58,861 bases of DNA from Desulfobulbus sp. (GCF_030824455.1 NZ_JAVBXR010000008.1:1-58861); one strand, 5' to 3'; positions 7,576 to 16,354 are shown, counted from the first letter of the stretch. Notes: generated by a model from the sequence alone, not told the origin. Numbers and translations are program-made.

Positions 7576-8835
7576 CTACTTGTCAATTAAGGCCAGGAAA
7601 GGGGATATCACCAGCAGCGCACCTGTAACAACAACCATCCACGCCTGAAGACCTCGGTATCTGGCTAGGCTGTCTACCCTGTAAATGAGAACGACAGGGA
7701 TAAAACAGCCGATAACGGCAAAAATCGGGCTGCAGATACTTGTAAAATAAAGAATGGGAAAATCAACGACTGTGGCGCCCCAGCCGAGAAGGATGATAAA
7801 GGCAATAACCCCGGCTGACAGCCTTTTCATATTGATGTTTTCTCTGGGCTTATCCTTGGCCGCAAGATTCATATACAGTCCGACGCAGGCTTCGTGCATG
7901 CCCAGCAGAACCGCGAAAAAAGAGGTTACTACCGCGCATATATCAATAATCACTCCCATAGCCGGAACGATTGCCCCTGGTACATTTTTGACCATTATTG
8001 CCAGAAAGGAAGTGTTGGCAGCAAGTGCCATATAGGCCTCCTGGGAAGTAATGGACATGGTGCAGGAAAAGGCAAAGAAAAAAACAATAGTTCCCAGAAT
8101 GCCGAAAGACCAGTTCATTATCTGCACAGTCTTGCGACGGGCAATGGCTATGTCCTGATGCTCGGAGCGGACATAAATGACCATTGGGCTGAGGGACTGC
8201 AGGAAAAGAATCGAGGTCATGGCAAAAGGCAGGGTTATGACCGCCTGGAGAATCATTTTCCGAACGGAAATTATCTCCTTTATATTATCAACATCCCAGT
8301 AAGGTATAATTATTACTGAAAGTACAACCAGAGAAGAGAGGATGACAATTACAAGCAACTTCGAAAGATTAAAAAGTAAAGTTTTGCTTACAAATGCAAG
8401 AAAAACAAGCAATGTTACTACAAATAGGCCGTAAAATACGTTGGTCGACAAAAGCCCTTCAGTCATACCAGCCGTATGAATATAGGAAGCGCTGTCATTG
8501 GTAACTGTTTCACTGTACACAAAAAGCCAGATCACAAGCATCACAAAATAAATCAGCCCAAGTCCCGTCCCCCACTTAGTCCCCAGATATTCACTTATGG
8601 TTGCGGGATAGTCTGTTGACTGCTTTGACTCGACAAGGGTATTGATAAAAAGCCTTTGAAATTGATACAGGGCTGGATAAGCTACAATTATTGCCAACAG
8701 AAAAGTCCATAAGCCGACAATTCCGGCCTGAATCGGAAGGAATACAATTCCAGCCCCAATGCCCATGCCTATATTGATAGCTACCCATCCCCAGTCTTGG
8801 GAACTCATCTTCATTTCTGGTGTTTTCAATTTCAT
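7576..8835 (-). CDS. cyuP: Cysteine/serine-type amino-acid permease CyuP (HAAAP family)
   Basis: 419 residues with about eleven hydrophobic helices and no signal peptide. It closely follows E. coli YhaO/CyuP: IGMGIGAGIVFLP in the first helix, FQRLFINTLVES, LGLIYFVMLVIWLFVYS, a TNDSASYIHTAGMTEGLLS loop, LPFAMTSILFLQSLSPMVI and FTSICSPIFAVIGC. The family imports hydroxy- or thiol-bearing amino acids by ion symport. Its start lies four bases after the stop of cyuA, so the two form one transcript: the permease brings cysteine (or D-/L-serine-like substrates) to the desulfidase. The pair has a lower G+C content than the right half of the window. Confidence 0.9.
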   Translation of the reverse strand: MKLKTPEMKMSSQDWGWVAINIGMGIGAGIVFLPIQAGIVGLWTFLLAIIVAYPALYQFQRLFINTLVESKQSTDYPATISEYLGTKWGTGLGLIYFVMLVIWLFVYSETVTNDSASYIHTAGMTEGLLSTNVFYGLFVVTLLVFLAFVSKTLLFNLSKLLVIVILSSLVVLSVIIIPYWDVDNIKEIISVRKMILQAVITLPFAMTSILFLQSLSPMVIYVRSEHQDIAIARRKTVQIMNWSFGILGTIVFFFAFSCTMSITSQEAYMALAANTSFLAIMVKNVPGAIVPAMGVIIDICAVVTSFFAVLLGMHEACVGLYMNLAAKDKPRENINMKRLSAGVIAFIILLGWGATVVDFPILYFTSICSPIFAVIGCFIPVVLIYRVDSLARYRGLQAWMVVVTGALLVISPFLALIDK

Positions 8836-8839
8836 GCCC

Positions 8840-10135
8840 TTACTCTGTCGTCATAATCTTTAGAATCACTTCATCGGTCTGCTCCATTCCCGCACTGGCA
8901 AGTTCGCCGATATTGCGGATCGTGGCCTCCACGTCATTGCCCACAATGCCTTCGCCTCCATGCAGATCCTTGTGATAGGCAGCCAGAGTAGCCGAGTCAA
9001 AAGCGGCATAGATTCCGGTGGCGATTTTCATGGCACATGAAGGCTTGGCTCCATCACAGATTATACCGGAAATATTGCCAAGTGTATTGACTATAGCGTG
9101 AGCTACAGTGGCCATGTCTTTCCCAATCAGAAATGTTATGGCCCCGCTGACTCCGGCTGCCGCGCACATGGCTCCGCAATAGGCAGACAAACGCCCTACT
9201 TGTGTTTTGATGTGCACAGTACAGAGGTGCGATAGAAAAAGGGCTCTTATGAGTTCATCCCTGGAATACCCTTTAAGTATTGCAAATTTGATCACAGGAA
9301 GGGAAGCTGTCATGCCCTGATTGCCGCTTCCGCTGGTGGTCATGACCGGCAGGGGGCAGCCGCTCATTCGCGCGTCACTTCCAGCTGCGGCATAGCTTGC
9401 ACAGCGGTTGCGCAGGTCGTCACCGTAAATTCCCTGGTCAATATTTTTGACAATACTGCTTCCGATGTTCACCCCGTACGTATTTTGAAGTCCTTCATCC
9501 GCAATGATGCAGTTCAAGGAGATGACCTGCTCGAACAGGGGGCGTATCAGACCAAGATCAATGGTTTTGGCCAGATCGTAAATAAGACTTACCGACAAGA
9601 CAGAGCGGTCTTCCTGTGTGGTATTAAAGCTCTCGGGACTAAAACCGCGATCAAGAAGCACCTGTCCATTTTTGACTACTTTGGTCAGATTGGTATGCAG
9701 ATACTGCACCTCAACCAACGCGCTTTTTTCTCCCGCAGAGACCTCAATACGTACATATAGTTTGATAGGTGTCTTTTCGTGAATCATTTCAAAAGAGGAT
9801 TTATCTAGGTATTTTCGTACTGCAACCATATCCTCATCGGTTATATCACTGATAACCATCAAATCTTTTTTACAGTCACCCGCCACAATGCCCATGGCAG
9901 CCGCAGTCTCCATGCCGACCATCCCGCCGCTGTTGGGCACGACCACGCTTTTTACATTTTTGATTATATTTCCCGAAACAAACATTTTAACATGCTCGGG
10001 AATCTCGCCAAGCACCTCTCTTGCTTTAGCTGCTACTAGAGCAATTGCAATAGGCTCTGTACAGCCCTGTGCCGGTACAATTTCTTCGTGTAAAATTTTC
10101 ACTACCTTTGTAACAGTTTCCTGATCAAAGAGCAT
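8840..10135 (-). CDS. cyuA: L-cysteine desulfidase CyuA ([4Fe-4S], UPF0597 family)
   Basis: 431 residues, full length for the CyuA/YhaM family, which splits L-cysteine to pyruvate, ammonia and sulfide without PLP. The N-terminal PAQGCTEP motif places Cys25. Cys320, Cys360 and Cys367 keep the 40- and 7-residue spacings of the known cluster ligands in the archaeal desulfidase, so a complete [4Fe-4S] site is present. Also seen are the glycine-rich TTSGSGNQG and the GRLSAYCGAMCAAAG block. It is cytoplasmic, likely oxygen-labile, and first in a cyuA-cyuP operon. No DecR/CyuR-type regulator is next to it. Serine dehydration is a possible side activity. Confidence 0.93.
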   Translation of the reverse strand: MLFDQETVTKVVKILHEEIVPAQGCTEPIAIALVAAKAREVLGEIPEHVKMFVSGNIIKNVKSVVVPNSGGMVGMETAAAMGIVAGDCKKDLMVISDITDEDMVAVRKYLDKSSFEMIHEKTPIKLYVRIEVSAGEKSALVEVQYLHTNLTKVVKNGQVLLDRGFSPESFNTTQEDRSVLSVSLIYDLAKTIDLGLIRPLFEQVISLNCIIADEGLQNTYGVNIGSSIVKNIDQGIYGDDLRNRCASYAAAGSDARMSGCPLPVMTTSGSGNQGMTASLPVIKFAILKGYSRDELIRALFLSHLCTVHIKTQVGRLSAYCGAMCAAAGVSGAITFLIGKDMATVAHAIVNTLGNISGIICDGAKPSCAMKIATGIYAAFDSATLAAYHKDLHGGEGIVGNDVEATIRNIGELASAGMEQTDEVILKIMTTE

Positions 10136-10429
10136 AAACGCCTCCGGTCATTTTTCATAAATAGGTGAAGGGACAAGTAACTGTTTCTTAAATATTCCCT
10201 AACAAAAGCCCAACAGAGCCAAAACAATCCCCAAAACTAACAAGTAGAATACAAGGAGCCTCAAGATTTCATGATAAGAACAAATGGCTAATGCCAGGAG
10301 GATCAAGCAATCTCAACAGTCAAGCAACAAAAAAATACAGAATTCAATGGAAGAATTGCAAAGCTGTTTTCCATCATAAATAGAAAATCGCCTTGTATCA
10401 TGGACTTGGTGATCTGTCCAGCCATAAGT

Positions 10430-10541
10430 CTACCCGCAGATTCTACTGAGGAACCCAAAAATCTTGTATCCTTGTTCCGTGACCAGCTTGACGGCCCCTT
10501 CCTTGAATTCGTCTGTGAATTTTCTGCGTACTGTTTTGCAT
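10430..10541 (-). pseudogene. IS3-family OrfA remnant
   Basis: On the minus strand an AGGAGG ribosome site is followed by ATG at 10541, but the frame of that ATG is nonsense. One base out of phase the sequence reads KTVRRKFTDEFKEGAVKLV then TEQGYK, the typical N-terminal helix-turn-helix start of IS3/IS911 OrfA. It then loses similarity and stops at TAG 10430-10432. An extra base just after the ATG would explain the shift. Only about 26 recognisable residues remain, so it is a dead scrap. The sequence to 10136 contains no further readable transposase. Confidence 0.65.
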
Positions 10542-10922
10542 GTGAACACCTCCTCAGAACAGATTAAACGCTCTTAACTTGCGTCTTCTTTTTCTGCACC
10601 AGGGCAATACATAACCATCTAATTCCACATGGGTAAATCCACCAGCGGTGCTGCTTTGCTTGTCGTCGACAACCGTTGCGAGAGGTGATTGAATTACACA
10701 TAAGAATTTCGGATTTCCCGCACGCCTATTCAGAAAATGACGTTTACTCCTGTTTGATTGCATCAGACTCAAGTTTAATAAAAAAACGTACAAATTCAGC
10801 TGCTTGAATGCAGGTTGTTTTTCTTTGAGACAAGGCCCCCATTTTTGCAATGACCACTGACCGGAGAGTCTTTGTTGATTTCAAGGAAATGCGTCATGGC
10901 GCAAACATAATCGGAGAGGGAT
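10542..10922. other. No convincing gene
   Basis: A minus frame at 10554-10850 encodes a 98-residue, Lys/Arg-rich sequence of no recognisable family and no ribosome site. I regard it as chance. The right end should carry the promoter of the PEP-CTERM gene; a GGAGAGG sequence at about 10913-10919 serves as its ribosome site. Confidence 0.4.
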
Positions 10923-11558
10923 ATGCGACGAAAAATACTCGTGGGATTGACCAGTGGATTGTTTCTGTTGGGTGGAAACAGCGCGGCGAATGCGCTGTCT
11001 GTGGCGGTGACTTATACCGGCGACAACGTGGTCGATAATTTTTATCTTGTTGATGGCGGCGTAACGTCATCCTTGGGTGTAGGTGAGCATTCCGGCGATT
11101 GGACCAAGTCAGACTCGCTCATCCTGGCGAATCTTCTGGCTAGCCATAACTATTCGTTTATATGGCAAATGCATAATGCTGGTTACTCAACGCCTAGCAA
11201 CTCCATCGGTGGCGGGGATCCTGCTGCATTCCTAGCCGAACTCACAGGGGATATTGCGGGCGGCCCGTTGTACTCTGCCGCTGTTTCCCAATGGGAATAT
11301 TCATTGGATGGATTGGAATGGGCTTCGGTTACCTCCTATGGCAACAATGGAGGAAATAATATTTGGACAAGTGTGAGCCTCGGCAAGATCCAAGGTATCG
11401 ATGAATTGGCGCAATGGATTTGGTCTGGCAATGACGACGCTTCCATATATCTGAAAGCAAATTTTCAAACGACTCCTGTCCCAGAAGCAACAACCATGCT
11501 CCTTTTCGGGATAGGCCTTGCCGGGTTGGCGAGTGTTATCAGAAAGCGACGAGAATAA
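10923..11558 (+). CDS. PEP-CTERM sorted exported protein
   Basis: 211 residues with an N-terminal signal peptide (cleavage near ANA, residue 24). The C-terminal sorting signal starts at PVPEATTMLLFGIGLAGLAS and ends with a basic IRKRRE. That is the tripartite PEP-CTERM plan (short motif, membrane helix, arginine cluster), although the motif reads VPEA rather than canonical PEP. The middle is rich in Ser, Gly, Asn and aromatic residues, as usual for such exopolysaccharide-associated surface proteins. An exosortase (EpsH) would be needed to process it; none is in the window. It stands alone. A 7-bp inverted repeat (11650-11684) lies downstream but lacks a T-run. Confidence 0.85.
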   Translation: MRRKILVGLTSGLFLLGGNSAANALSVAVTYTGDNVVDNFYLVDGGVTSSLGVGEHSGDWTKSDSLILANLLASHNYSFIWQMHNAGYSTPSNSIGGGDPAAFLAELTGDIAGGPLYSAAVSQWEYSLDGLEWASVTSYGNNGGNNIWTSVSLGKIQGIDELAQWIWSGNDDASIYLKANFQTTPVPEATTMLLFGIGLAGLASVIRKRRE

Positions 11559-11740
11559 CCCGCTCGGCTCGGGCGATTTCATAAGGCAGGGGGTTAGCCG
11601 CGTGTGCCGGCTCGACACCATCGCTACATTTGCAACACAGGGGGTTAGTGGTTCGCGTGAGTGTCTTGATTGCAGTTGCGAACCAGAAGCCTCGTGGCAC
11701 ACTTATTCCAATTGCGACCTACTCTTCAAAAAGAATCGTC

Positions 11741-12304
11741 TCATTCAGCCAGCAAGCCGTTAACAGCCTGCTGGACCTGCTCGAATGCTGCTGGATGCTT
11801 TTGAATGTCGTCAATATTCCGTAGTCCACCAAAAACCAGGGGGGCCAAGGTTCGGAAGCCCAGGAAGGCGAACATTTGGTTAACATGCTCGAAATACGGC
11901 GCAAATTTGGAAATGTCCGGCTGTCCTTGGGTATAAATGGAGAGGAGTTTTTGCCCAGTGAGCCAGGAGGAGTAATCCGGCTTGAGCACCGGCATCAGGC
12001 GATCAGTAAACAGTTTCGCTTGAGCGGTCACCTGCCACATGTACACGGGAGAGGCGAGAACCACAGCGTTTGACGTGAGCACATCGTCAAGAATGGGGTT
12101 CATGTCATCCTTTAGAGCGCATTTGCCTTCGTTGCCTTTCAAGCGGCAGCTATAACAGGCTTGGCACCCCCTGATAGACAGACTGTTGAGATGGTGTTTC
12201 ACAATCTGTGCGCCCTGTCCTGCTGCTTGAGTCAGAACAGAATCGAGAAGTTGAGCTGAATTGCCCTTAAGGCGTGGACTGCCGCAAATGCCTACTATTT
12301 TCAT
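11741..12304 (-). CDS. Flavodoxin-fold NAD(P)H-dependent oxidoreductase (iron-sulfur flavoprotein-like)
   Basis: 187 residues from the ATG at 12304. The open frame extends further, but the extension is encoded by a dispersed repeat and should not be translated. The start MKIVGICGSPRLKGNS is the FMN phosphate-binding loop of the NADPH-dependent FMN reductase superfamily. It is followed by a cysteine cluster CQACYSC..GKCALKDDM and the ASPVYMW loop that contacts the flavin ring. The cluster resembles the compact [4Fe-4S] motif of archaeal/anaerobe iron-sulfur flavoproteins, though in many homologues it is only a conserved cysteine set. Probable role: small cytosolic electron-transfer or quinone/chromate-type reduction. 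No operon partner. Confidence 0.8.
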   Translation of the reverse strand: MKIVGICGSPRLKGNSAQLLDSVLTQAAGQGAQIVKHHLNSLSIRGCQACYSCRLKGNEGKCALKDDMNPILDDVLTSNAVVLASPVYMWQVTAQAKLFTDRLMPVLKPDYSSWLTGQKLLSIYTQGQPDISKFAPYFEHVNQMFAFLGFRTLAPLVFGGLRNIDDIQKHPAAFEQVQQAVNGLLAE

Positions 12305-12337
12305 AATCGTTGATTTGAGAGGTTGAGGTGATGAGGT

Positions 12338-12505
12338 ATTCCATTTCCAAATCAAGCGAAGCATGATGCACAGCGCAAAACATCGCCGACGAAGGTCTGT
12401 CATATCGAACGAAGTGAGAAATCTCGCGCCATAACGAGATTTCTCCTCGCGGTGTTCGTCGAAAAGACAAATCGGCGTGCTTCACGGTTGAAATAGAAAT
12501 GGAAT
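12338..12505 (-). repeat. Dispersed MITE-like palindromic element, copy 1
   Basis: About 168 bp bounded by a perfect 10-bp terminal inverted repeat (ATTCCATTTC at 12338, GAAATGGAAT ending 12505). Inside is an imperfect palindrome centred on GAGATTTCTC-type arms at about 12417-12455. Related copies lie at 32232-32460 and 58711-58811 in the opposite orientation. It carries no gene. It separates the flavodoxin-like gene from the ihfA-like gene and supplies the false N-terminal extension of the former. Confidence 0.8.
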
Positions 12506-12564
12506 TACAGAAAATCGCTTCAATATCCCGTGAATTTGCTACCGGTTGCCGCCCTTTTCAGCGC

Positions 12565-12858
12565 TTAAAGATTGTCGTTCAACCTTTCGCGCAACTGTCT
12601 GCTCGGACGGAAACTGATCATCTGTCGCTTGGCAATGGTCAGAGACTGGCCGGTTTGCGGGTTGCGGCCCCGGCGCGGGGATTTATCCCGAACATTCAAG
12701 CTGCCAAATTGGACCAGCTTGATTGATTCGCCTTGGACCAAGGTGTTTTTCAAGGTCGCAAAAACGGTGTCGACGATTTCCGCTGCGTTCCGCTGGGCAA
12801 CGCCCAACTTTTCCGTGACCGAGAGGGCCAATTCTTTTCGTGTGACGTTTTTCTTCAT
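12565..12858 (-). CDS. ihfA: HU/IHF-family DNA-binding protein, IHF-alpha-like
   Basis: 97 residues starting MKKNVTRKELALSVTEKLG; the in-frame extension to 12894 lacks support. The dimerising helices (residues 8-45) and the DNA-grasping arm are present, with the GRNPQTGQ beta-arm tip and the FRPSRQLRERL C-terminal helix. Length and the FRP motif favour IHF-alpha over HU. It bends DNA as a dimer and would assist transcription, replication or recombination. It lies 22 bases after the MucR-like gene on the same strand, so the two chromatin-type regulators are probably co-transcribed. The gene symbol is given by similarity; a second IHF/HU copy elsewhere is likely. Confidence 0.8.
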   Translation of the reverse strand: MKKNVTRKELALSVTEKLGVAQRNAAEIVDTVFATLKNTLVQGESIKLVQFGSLNVRDKSPRRGRNPQTGQSLTIAKRQMISFRPSRQLRERLNDNL

Positions 12859-12880
12859 TCTTGTTGAAATCCCTCTATTG

Positions 12881-13330
12881 TTATTCATCTGCAACAGGTT
12901 TTTTCTTGGTCCGGGCGACTATGGCTTTTTGCAGGTTGGCCGGAATGCCGCGTTCCTTCCCAGAGGCGGACCGTTTCTCGGAAAGCGCTTTCGCACACAG
13001 TGGCTGCCGGGCGGAAAAACCATATTTTTTGCGGTATTCCTTGGCATCAAAGCCATGCGACCTCAGGTGCTTCGGAGACAGCATCTTGAACTCTTGCCCG
13101 CATTCCAAGCAGACCACCTTATTCTTCTGGATGGATTTCTTAGGATCAACAGTCGGCGCGGTTGCCTCTGCGCCAGGCTCTATAACCCCGCTTGCTTCAG
13201 CGTCCTGCAGTGATTTGAGCGCCTGGAAGGTTTCGTTCAGGGCGGCTTTGATTTCATCGGTGCTCATCTGTTTGCTGCTGATCTGCGACTGGATGATTTC
13301 CGCTGTCATTTGCACAAGGGTTTTGCTCAT
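12881..13330 (-). CDS. MucR/Ros-family zinc-finger transcriptional regulator
   Basis: 149 residues from the ATG at 13330, with GAGGAG upstream. The N-terminal half is a polar helical region; the C-terminal half carries the Ros/MucR prokaryotic zinc finger: VVCLECGQEFKMLSPKHLRSHG, with two Cys and two His, followed by the basic EYRKKYGF segment that reaches into the minor groove. The family binds A+T-rich DNA and acts as a silencer of surface polysaccharide, motility or horizontally acquired genes in proteobacteria. Its placement beside an IHF-alpha-like gene in an A+T-rich zone fits a xenogeneic-silencing role, but that is inference. Confidence 0.9.
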   Translation of the reverse strand: MSKTLVQMTAEIIQSQISSKQMSTDEIKAALNETFQALKSLQDAEASGVIEPGAEATAPTVDPKKSIQKNKVVCLECGQEFKMLSPKHLRSHGFDAKEYRKKYGFSARQPLCAKALSEKRSASGKERGIPANLQKAIVARTKKKPVADE

Positions 13331-13499
13331 CGATAACTCCTCGGTTAAGTTAAAAAAATGGTAAAAAGAGAGATGTTGGCCTGACATTGTATAGCGTGAC
13401 TGAAGGGGACAACCGCCGATGGCAGGGCAGGGGGGATTCCCGCGAGAAAGATACGGCAAAGGTTTGCCTCCTGCAACTGAATCGGTCTGCAGGGCTGAC

Positions 13500-14189
13500 T
13501 CATCCCGCAATGCCAAACAGCTTGCCGACTGCAGCAGTTATCCCCATGGCCGCCGTACCCCAAAAACATACACGCACAGCGCCACGAGAGAGTGAAGCGC
13601 CCCCGGTTGCAGCGGCGACCGCGCCGAGCGCCCCTAGCAAGCCAATCGCCAGAAGTGGGACAACCCACAGCAGTGAAGAAGCAGGAGCAAGCGTTGCGGT
13701 TGCGAGCGGAATTGCCGCGCCCAGAGAAAATGCGCCGGCTGACCAAAAAGCCGCCTGCAGGGGCTGCGCGCTCAATTCGGTGGTGATCCCGATCTCATCA
13801 CGCGCATGGGCCGCAAGCGCGTCATGTTGCATCAATTGGCGCGCCACCTCTTGCGCAAGATGCTCATCCAGGCCACGATCGCGATAGATAGCCGCCAGCT
13901 CCTTCTCTTCCTCTTCTCGATCATTCTCGAGCGCGTCGGACTCCATCTGCAGATCAGCACGCTCCGTGTCCTCTTGGGATTTCACTGAAACATACTCGCC
14001 GGCGGCCATCGACAGCGCTCCGGCCACCAAGCCAGCCGTGCCCGCTAAAAGAATGCTCTCTCGGGATGCATCAGCTGCCGCGACGCCAATAATCAGACTG
14101 GCGGTTGAAACGATGCCGTCGTTCGCGCCCAAGACCGCTGCTCGCAGCCAGCCGGAACGATGAATGCGGTGGTGTTCAGGATGGCGCAT
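13500..14189 (-). CDS. VIT1/CCC1-family metal (Fe2+/Mn2+) transporter
   Basis: 229 residues. The N-terminal HHRIHRSGWLRAAVLGANDG followed by IVSTASLIIGVAAA is the hallmark of the VIT family, then LSMAAGEYVSVKSQ, an acidic metal-binding helix pair (rich in Glu/Asp at about 75-105), and three C-terminal membrane helices. Family members move ferrous iron or manganese out of the cytoplasm using a proton gradient. It starts one base after the stop of the cytidylate-kinase-like gene, so both are in one transcript. With the ferritin gene at 46 kb it suggests attention to free iron, but the two loci are unlinked. Confidence 0.88.
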   Translation of the reverse strand: MRHPEHHRIHRSGWLRAAVLGANDGIVSTASLIIGVAAADASRESILLAGTAGLVAGALSMAAGEYVSVKSQEDTERADLQMESDALENDREEEEKELAAIYRDRGLDEHLAQEVARQLMQHDALAAHARDEIGITTELSAQPLQAAFWSAGAFSLGAAIPLATATLAPASSLLWVVPLLAIGLLGALGAVAAATGGASLSRGAVRVCFWGTAAMGITAAVGKLFGIAG

Positions 14190-14190
14190 A

Positions 14191-14844
14191 TCAGAACAGT
14201 GTTGTGCCCATTGCTTTCATGATGTCTGCCTGTTGTTTTGCCGCCATTGCCATGTCCGCAACCAGTTTTCTTGATTCGAACGTCGACTGGAACGTTGTTT
14301 TTTGCAAAATATAGGCAATGACGTCAACCGTGTCGTCAATCGTGAGCGTGCTGATGTTAATGACCATGTCATAAAGACGGCTGTCCCAGGTGTCGGTGCC
14401 GTACACTTGTATACTCCACTTCCGGCGTTCTTCATCATCATTCTTCAGGATGCGCAGAGCCTCTTGAGCAGAGATGTTTTCTCGGGCCATCTCCTCTTGC
14501 ACCCTCGTCTCCATATCGGCGTTGATTCTGATTTTTAGAACATGGGGGATGTCTTTGAGAAAAAAATGTCCGGCCAGTCCATGATAAACCATATTGTCGT
14601 TGCGGGCATGGCGTAAAATGGCTGAACGGTAGTACTTCACATAGTGCGACGCGCCGTCGGACGCAAAGATTTTAGGGGAATCGTGAAGCGCTCTGACAAG
14701 CTTGATCTCTGGGATATTAAATTCCTTCGACGCCTCAAGCAGAATCTCCCGAGAGATGCATTCGTATCCTAATTTTTTTGCCAACCTTTCAGCCACCTCT
14801 TTGCCACGGCTGTAAGAACCTCGAGCGATTGTAACAATGGACAT
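14191..14844 (-). CDS. Cytidylate kinase-like family protein
   Basis: 217 residues from the ATG at 14844. The start MSIVTIARGSYSRGKEVAER resembles a P-loop, though the GxxxxGK pattern is GSYSRGK, as in the 'cytidylate kinase-like' family common in deltaproteobacteria. It continues with LGYECISREILLEAS, a YHGLAGHFFL core and an R-rich lid region (MARENISAQEALRILKNDDE). True Cmk proteins act on CMP/dCMP; for this divergent family the substrate is unknown and the activity should not be assumed. It is transcribed with the VIT transporter gene that follows after one base. The C-terminal 40 residues (MAMAAKQQADIMKAMG) form an extra amphipathic helix. Confidence 0.8.
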   Translation of the reverse strand: MSIVTIARGSYSRGKEVAERLAKKLGYECISREILLEASKEFNIPEIKLVRALHDSPKIFASDGASHYVKYYRSAILRHARNDNMVYHGLAGHFFLKDIPHVLKIRINADMETRVQEEMARENISAQEALRILKNDDEERRKWSIQVYGTDTWDSRLYDMVINISTLTIDDTVDVIAYILQKTTFQSTFESRKLVADMAMAAKQQADIMKAMGTTLF

Positions 14845-15098
14845 TTTCGATTTTCCCCTTTTGAGCTCGCTTCTCAAGACAAGAAGCATTTGGTCTTATT
14901 GCAAGAAAATTGCCAAAGAGAACCTCTCTTGGCAACTGCCTCGTCGTGTGTACATATTGCAGTCCCGATCATTGATCGGAAAATTTGCTTTCCAGCGTGG
15001 TCGCCTATCCTTGAGCTGTTTTCTGCTTTTGATTTCCTGCTTCTTGCTGGTCCACTCTGGCCACGAAATCCACCTCTTGGGGCCGATAAAGAAGCGCC

Positions 15099-16271
15099 CT
15101 ATGCCTTTGCAGGGTGATACAGGACGTTAAACAGCAGCAGCATGCACATCATGACCGCTCCGGTTAAAGAAAAGCCCGCCTGAAAACCATACTTTCGAAT
15201 AACCACCCCCATGCCGAGCGAACAGGTCAGCATCCCGGCATAGACGCTGGTGTTGTAGCACCCCATGGCCAAGCCTCTCATTTTTTTCGGCACAGAGTCG
15301 GCAATCAGGGTGCAGATGACTGTAAACGCCATCCCCATACTGAACCCCATGCCGGCGGCGGTTGCCAAAAGAGAAGGCAGGGAACGACAGAAGCCGAAAG
15401 CGACCATCGCCATGGCAAGCGCAGTGGAACCGGCCGTCACCAGGAGGGTTCGGTTCGACAGATGATCATACAACCATCCGGCCGGAACGCGGGACACGGC
15501 ATTCGCTAACGCCTGGGTCGCAAATACAAATCCCACCGCAGTTGTGCTCAGTCCCAAATCCTTGATGTAGAGCGGCATAAAGGAAACGAACATGCCAAAA
15601 CCAACGCAACCGCCAAGGGTGGCGAGCAAACAGGCAATGAGCGACTGGTTGCTGAGCAGATTTTTCAAGGTGGAGGCGACGTCTGAGGTGGGTTCAATGC
15701 GGCGGGAATGGGTGGGGAGAAAAAAGTATGCCACGAAGAACATCAGCAAGATCAAAACGCCGGCAACAAGGAAGACCGATCGCAACCCAAGCGCCGTTCC
15801 AAGAAGGCCGCCGGTTGCCGGGCCGAGGGTCATGCCGCCGTACAAGGCCATGGTGTACCACCCGAACGCGTGGCCTAATGCTCCAGGAGGGGTAAAGTCA
15901 GCGACATACGACATCAGCGTTGGCGAAATCGCTGACAGCCCCATGCCGAACAGGAGATAGATGCACCCCATTTGGAGCGGGCTCTGGCTCCAGTACAGCA
16001 GAAAAGAAGAGCCTGACAGCAGGAGGAGTCCGCTCAGCAACGGCAGTCGCCGGCCCAGTCGATCCGAAAGGAGACCCAACGGGATGGAGAGCGCCCCCGT
16101 CATCACCATGAACGCGCTGTTGACCAGCCCGACTTGCACCGTATCCGCGCCCAACGAGGTGGCGAGGAGCGGGACAATGGGAATCCTCATGAAAGAACCC
16201 AAAAAGCAGCCAAAGCTGATAACGCAGACGGTGACGAGCAGGCGGGCTGAGGAAAATTGGGATGCTTGCAT
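15099..16271 (-). CDS. Major facilitator superfamily transporter
   Basis: About 390 residues from the ATG at 16271 with some twelve hydrophobic segments. The loop between helices 2 and 3 has [17 protein letters not shown], the MFS motif A, and its counterpart in the second half reads [16 protein letters not shown]. Other MFS landmarks are [20 protein letters not shown] and a basic central loop. It resembles drug:proton antiporter-type exporters, but the substrate cannot be told. No ribosome site precedes the ATG. A TTG at 16283 is the alternative. The gene begins about 80 bases beyond the terminator of the tRNA-Arg gene on the same strand, so it needs its own promoter. Confidence 0.85.
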   Translation of the reverse strand: MQASQFSSARLLVTVCVISFGCFLGSFMRIPIVPLLATSLGADTVQVGLVNSAFMVMTGALSIPLGLLSDRLGRRLPLLSGLLLLSGSSFLLYWSQSPLQMGCIYLLFGMGLSAISPTLMSYVADFTPPGALGHAFGWYTMALYGGMTLGPATGGLLGTALGLRSVFLVAGVLILLMFFVAYFFLPTHSRRIEPTSDVASTLKNLLSNQSLIACLLATLGGCVGFGMFVSFMPLYIKDLGLSTTAVGFVFATQALANAVSRVPAGWLYDHLSNRTLLVTAGSTALAMAMVAFGFCRSLPSLLATAAGMGFSMGMAFTVICTLIADSVPKKMRGLAMGCYNTSVYAGMLTCSLGMGVVIRKYGFQAGFSLTGAVMMCMLLLFNVLYHPAKA

Positions 16272-16354
16272 GGGAAGGGCCAAAACTATTATCCGGAAGA
16301 TCCCTTATCGAACAAGCAATCTCGCGTGCGGACCGGGGGGAGACCGGGGAAAAG

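Noticed and set aside
10554-10850. Minus-strand frame of 98 codons beside the IS3 remnant
   Set aside because: Basic, unstructured-looking product with no family and no ribosome site; likely chance in A+T-richer DNA.
11587-11684. Direct repeat CAGGGGGTTAG (twice, 51 bases apart) and a 7-bp inverted repeat after the PEP-CTERM gene
   Set aside because: Considered as an attachment site or RNA gene, but there is no integrase, no T-run and no cloverleaf; too weak.
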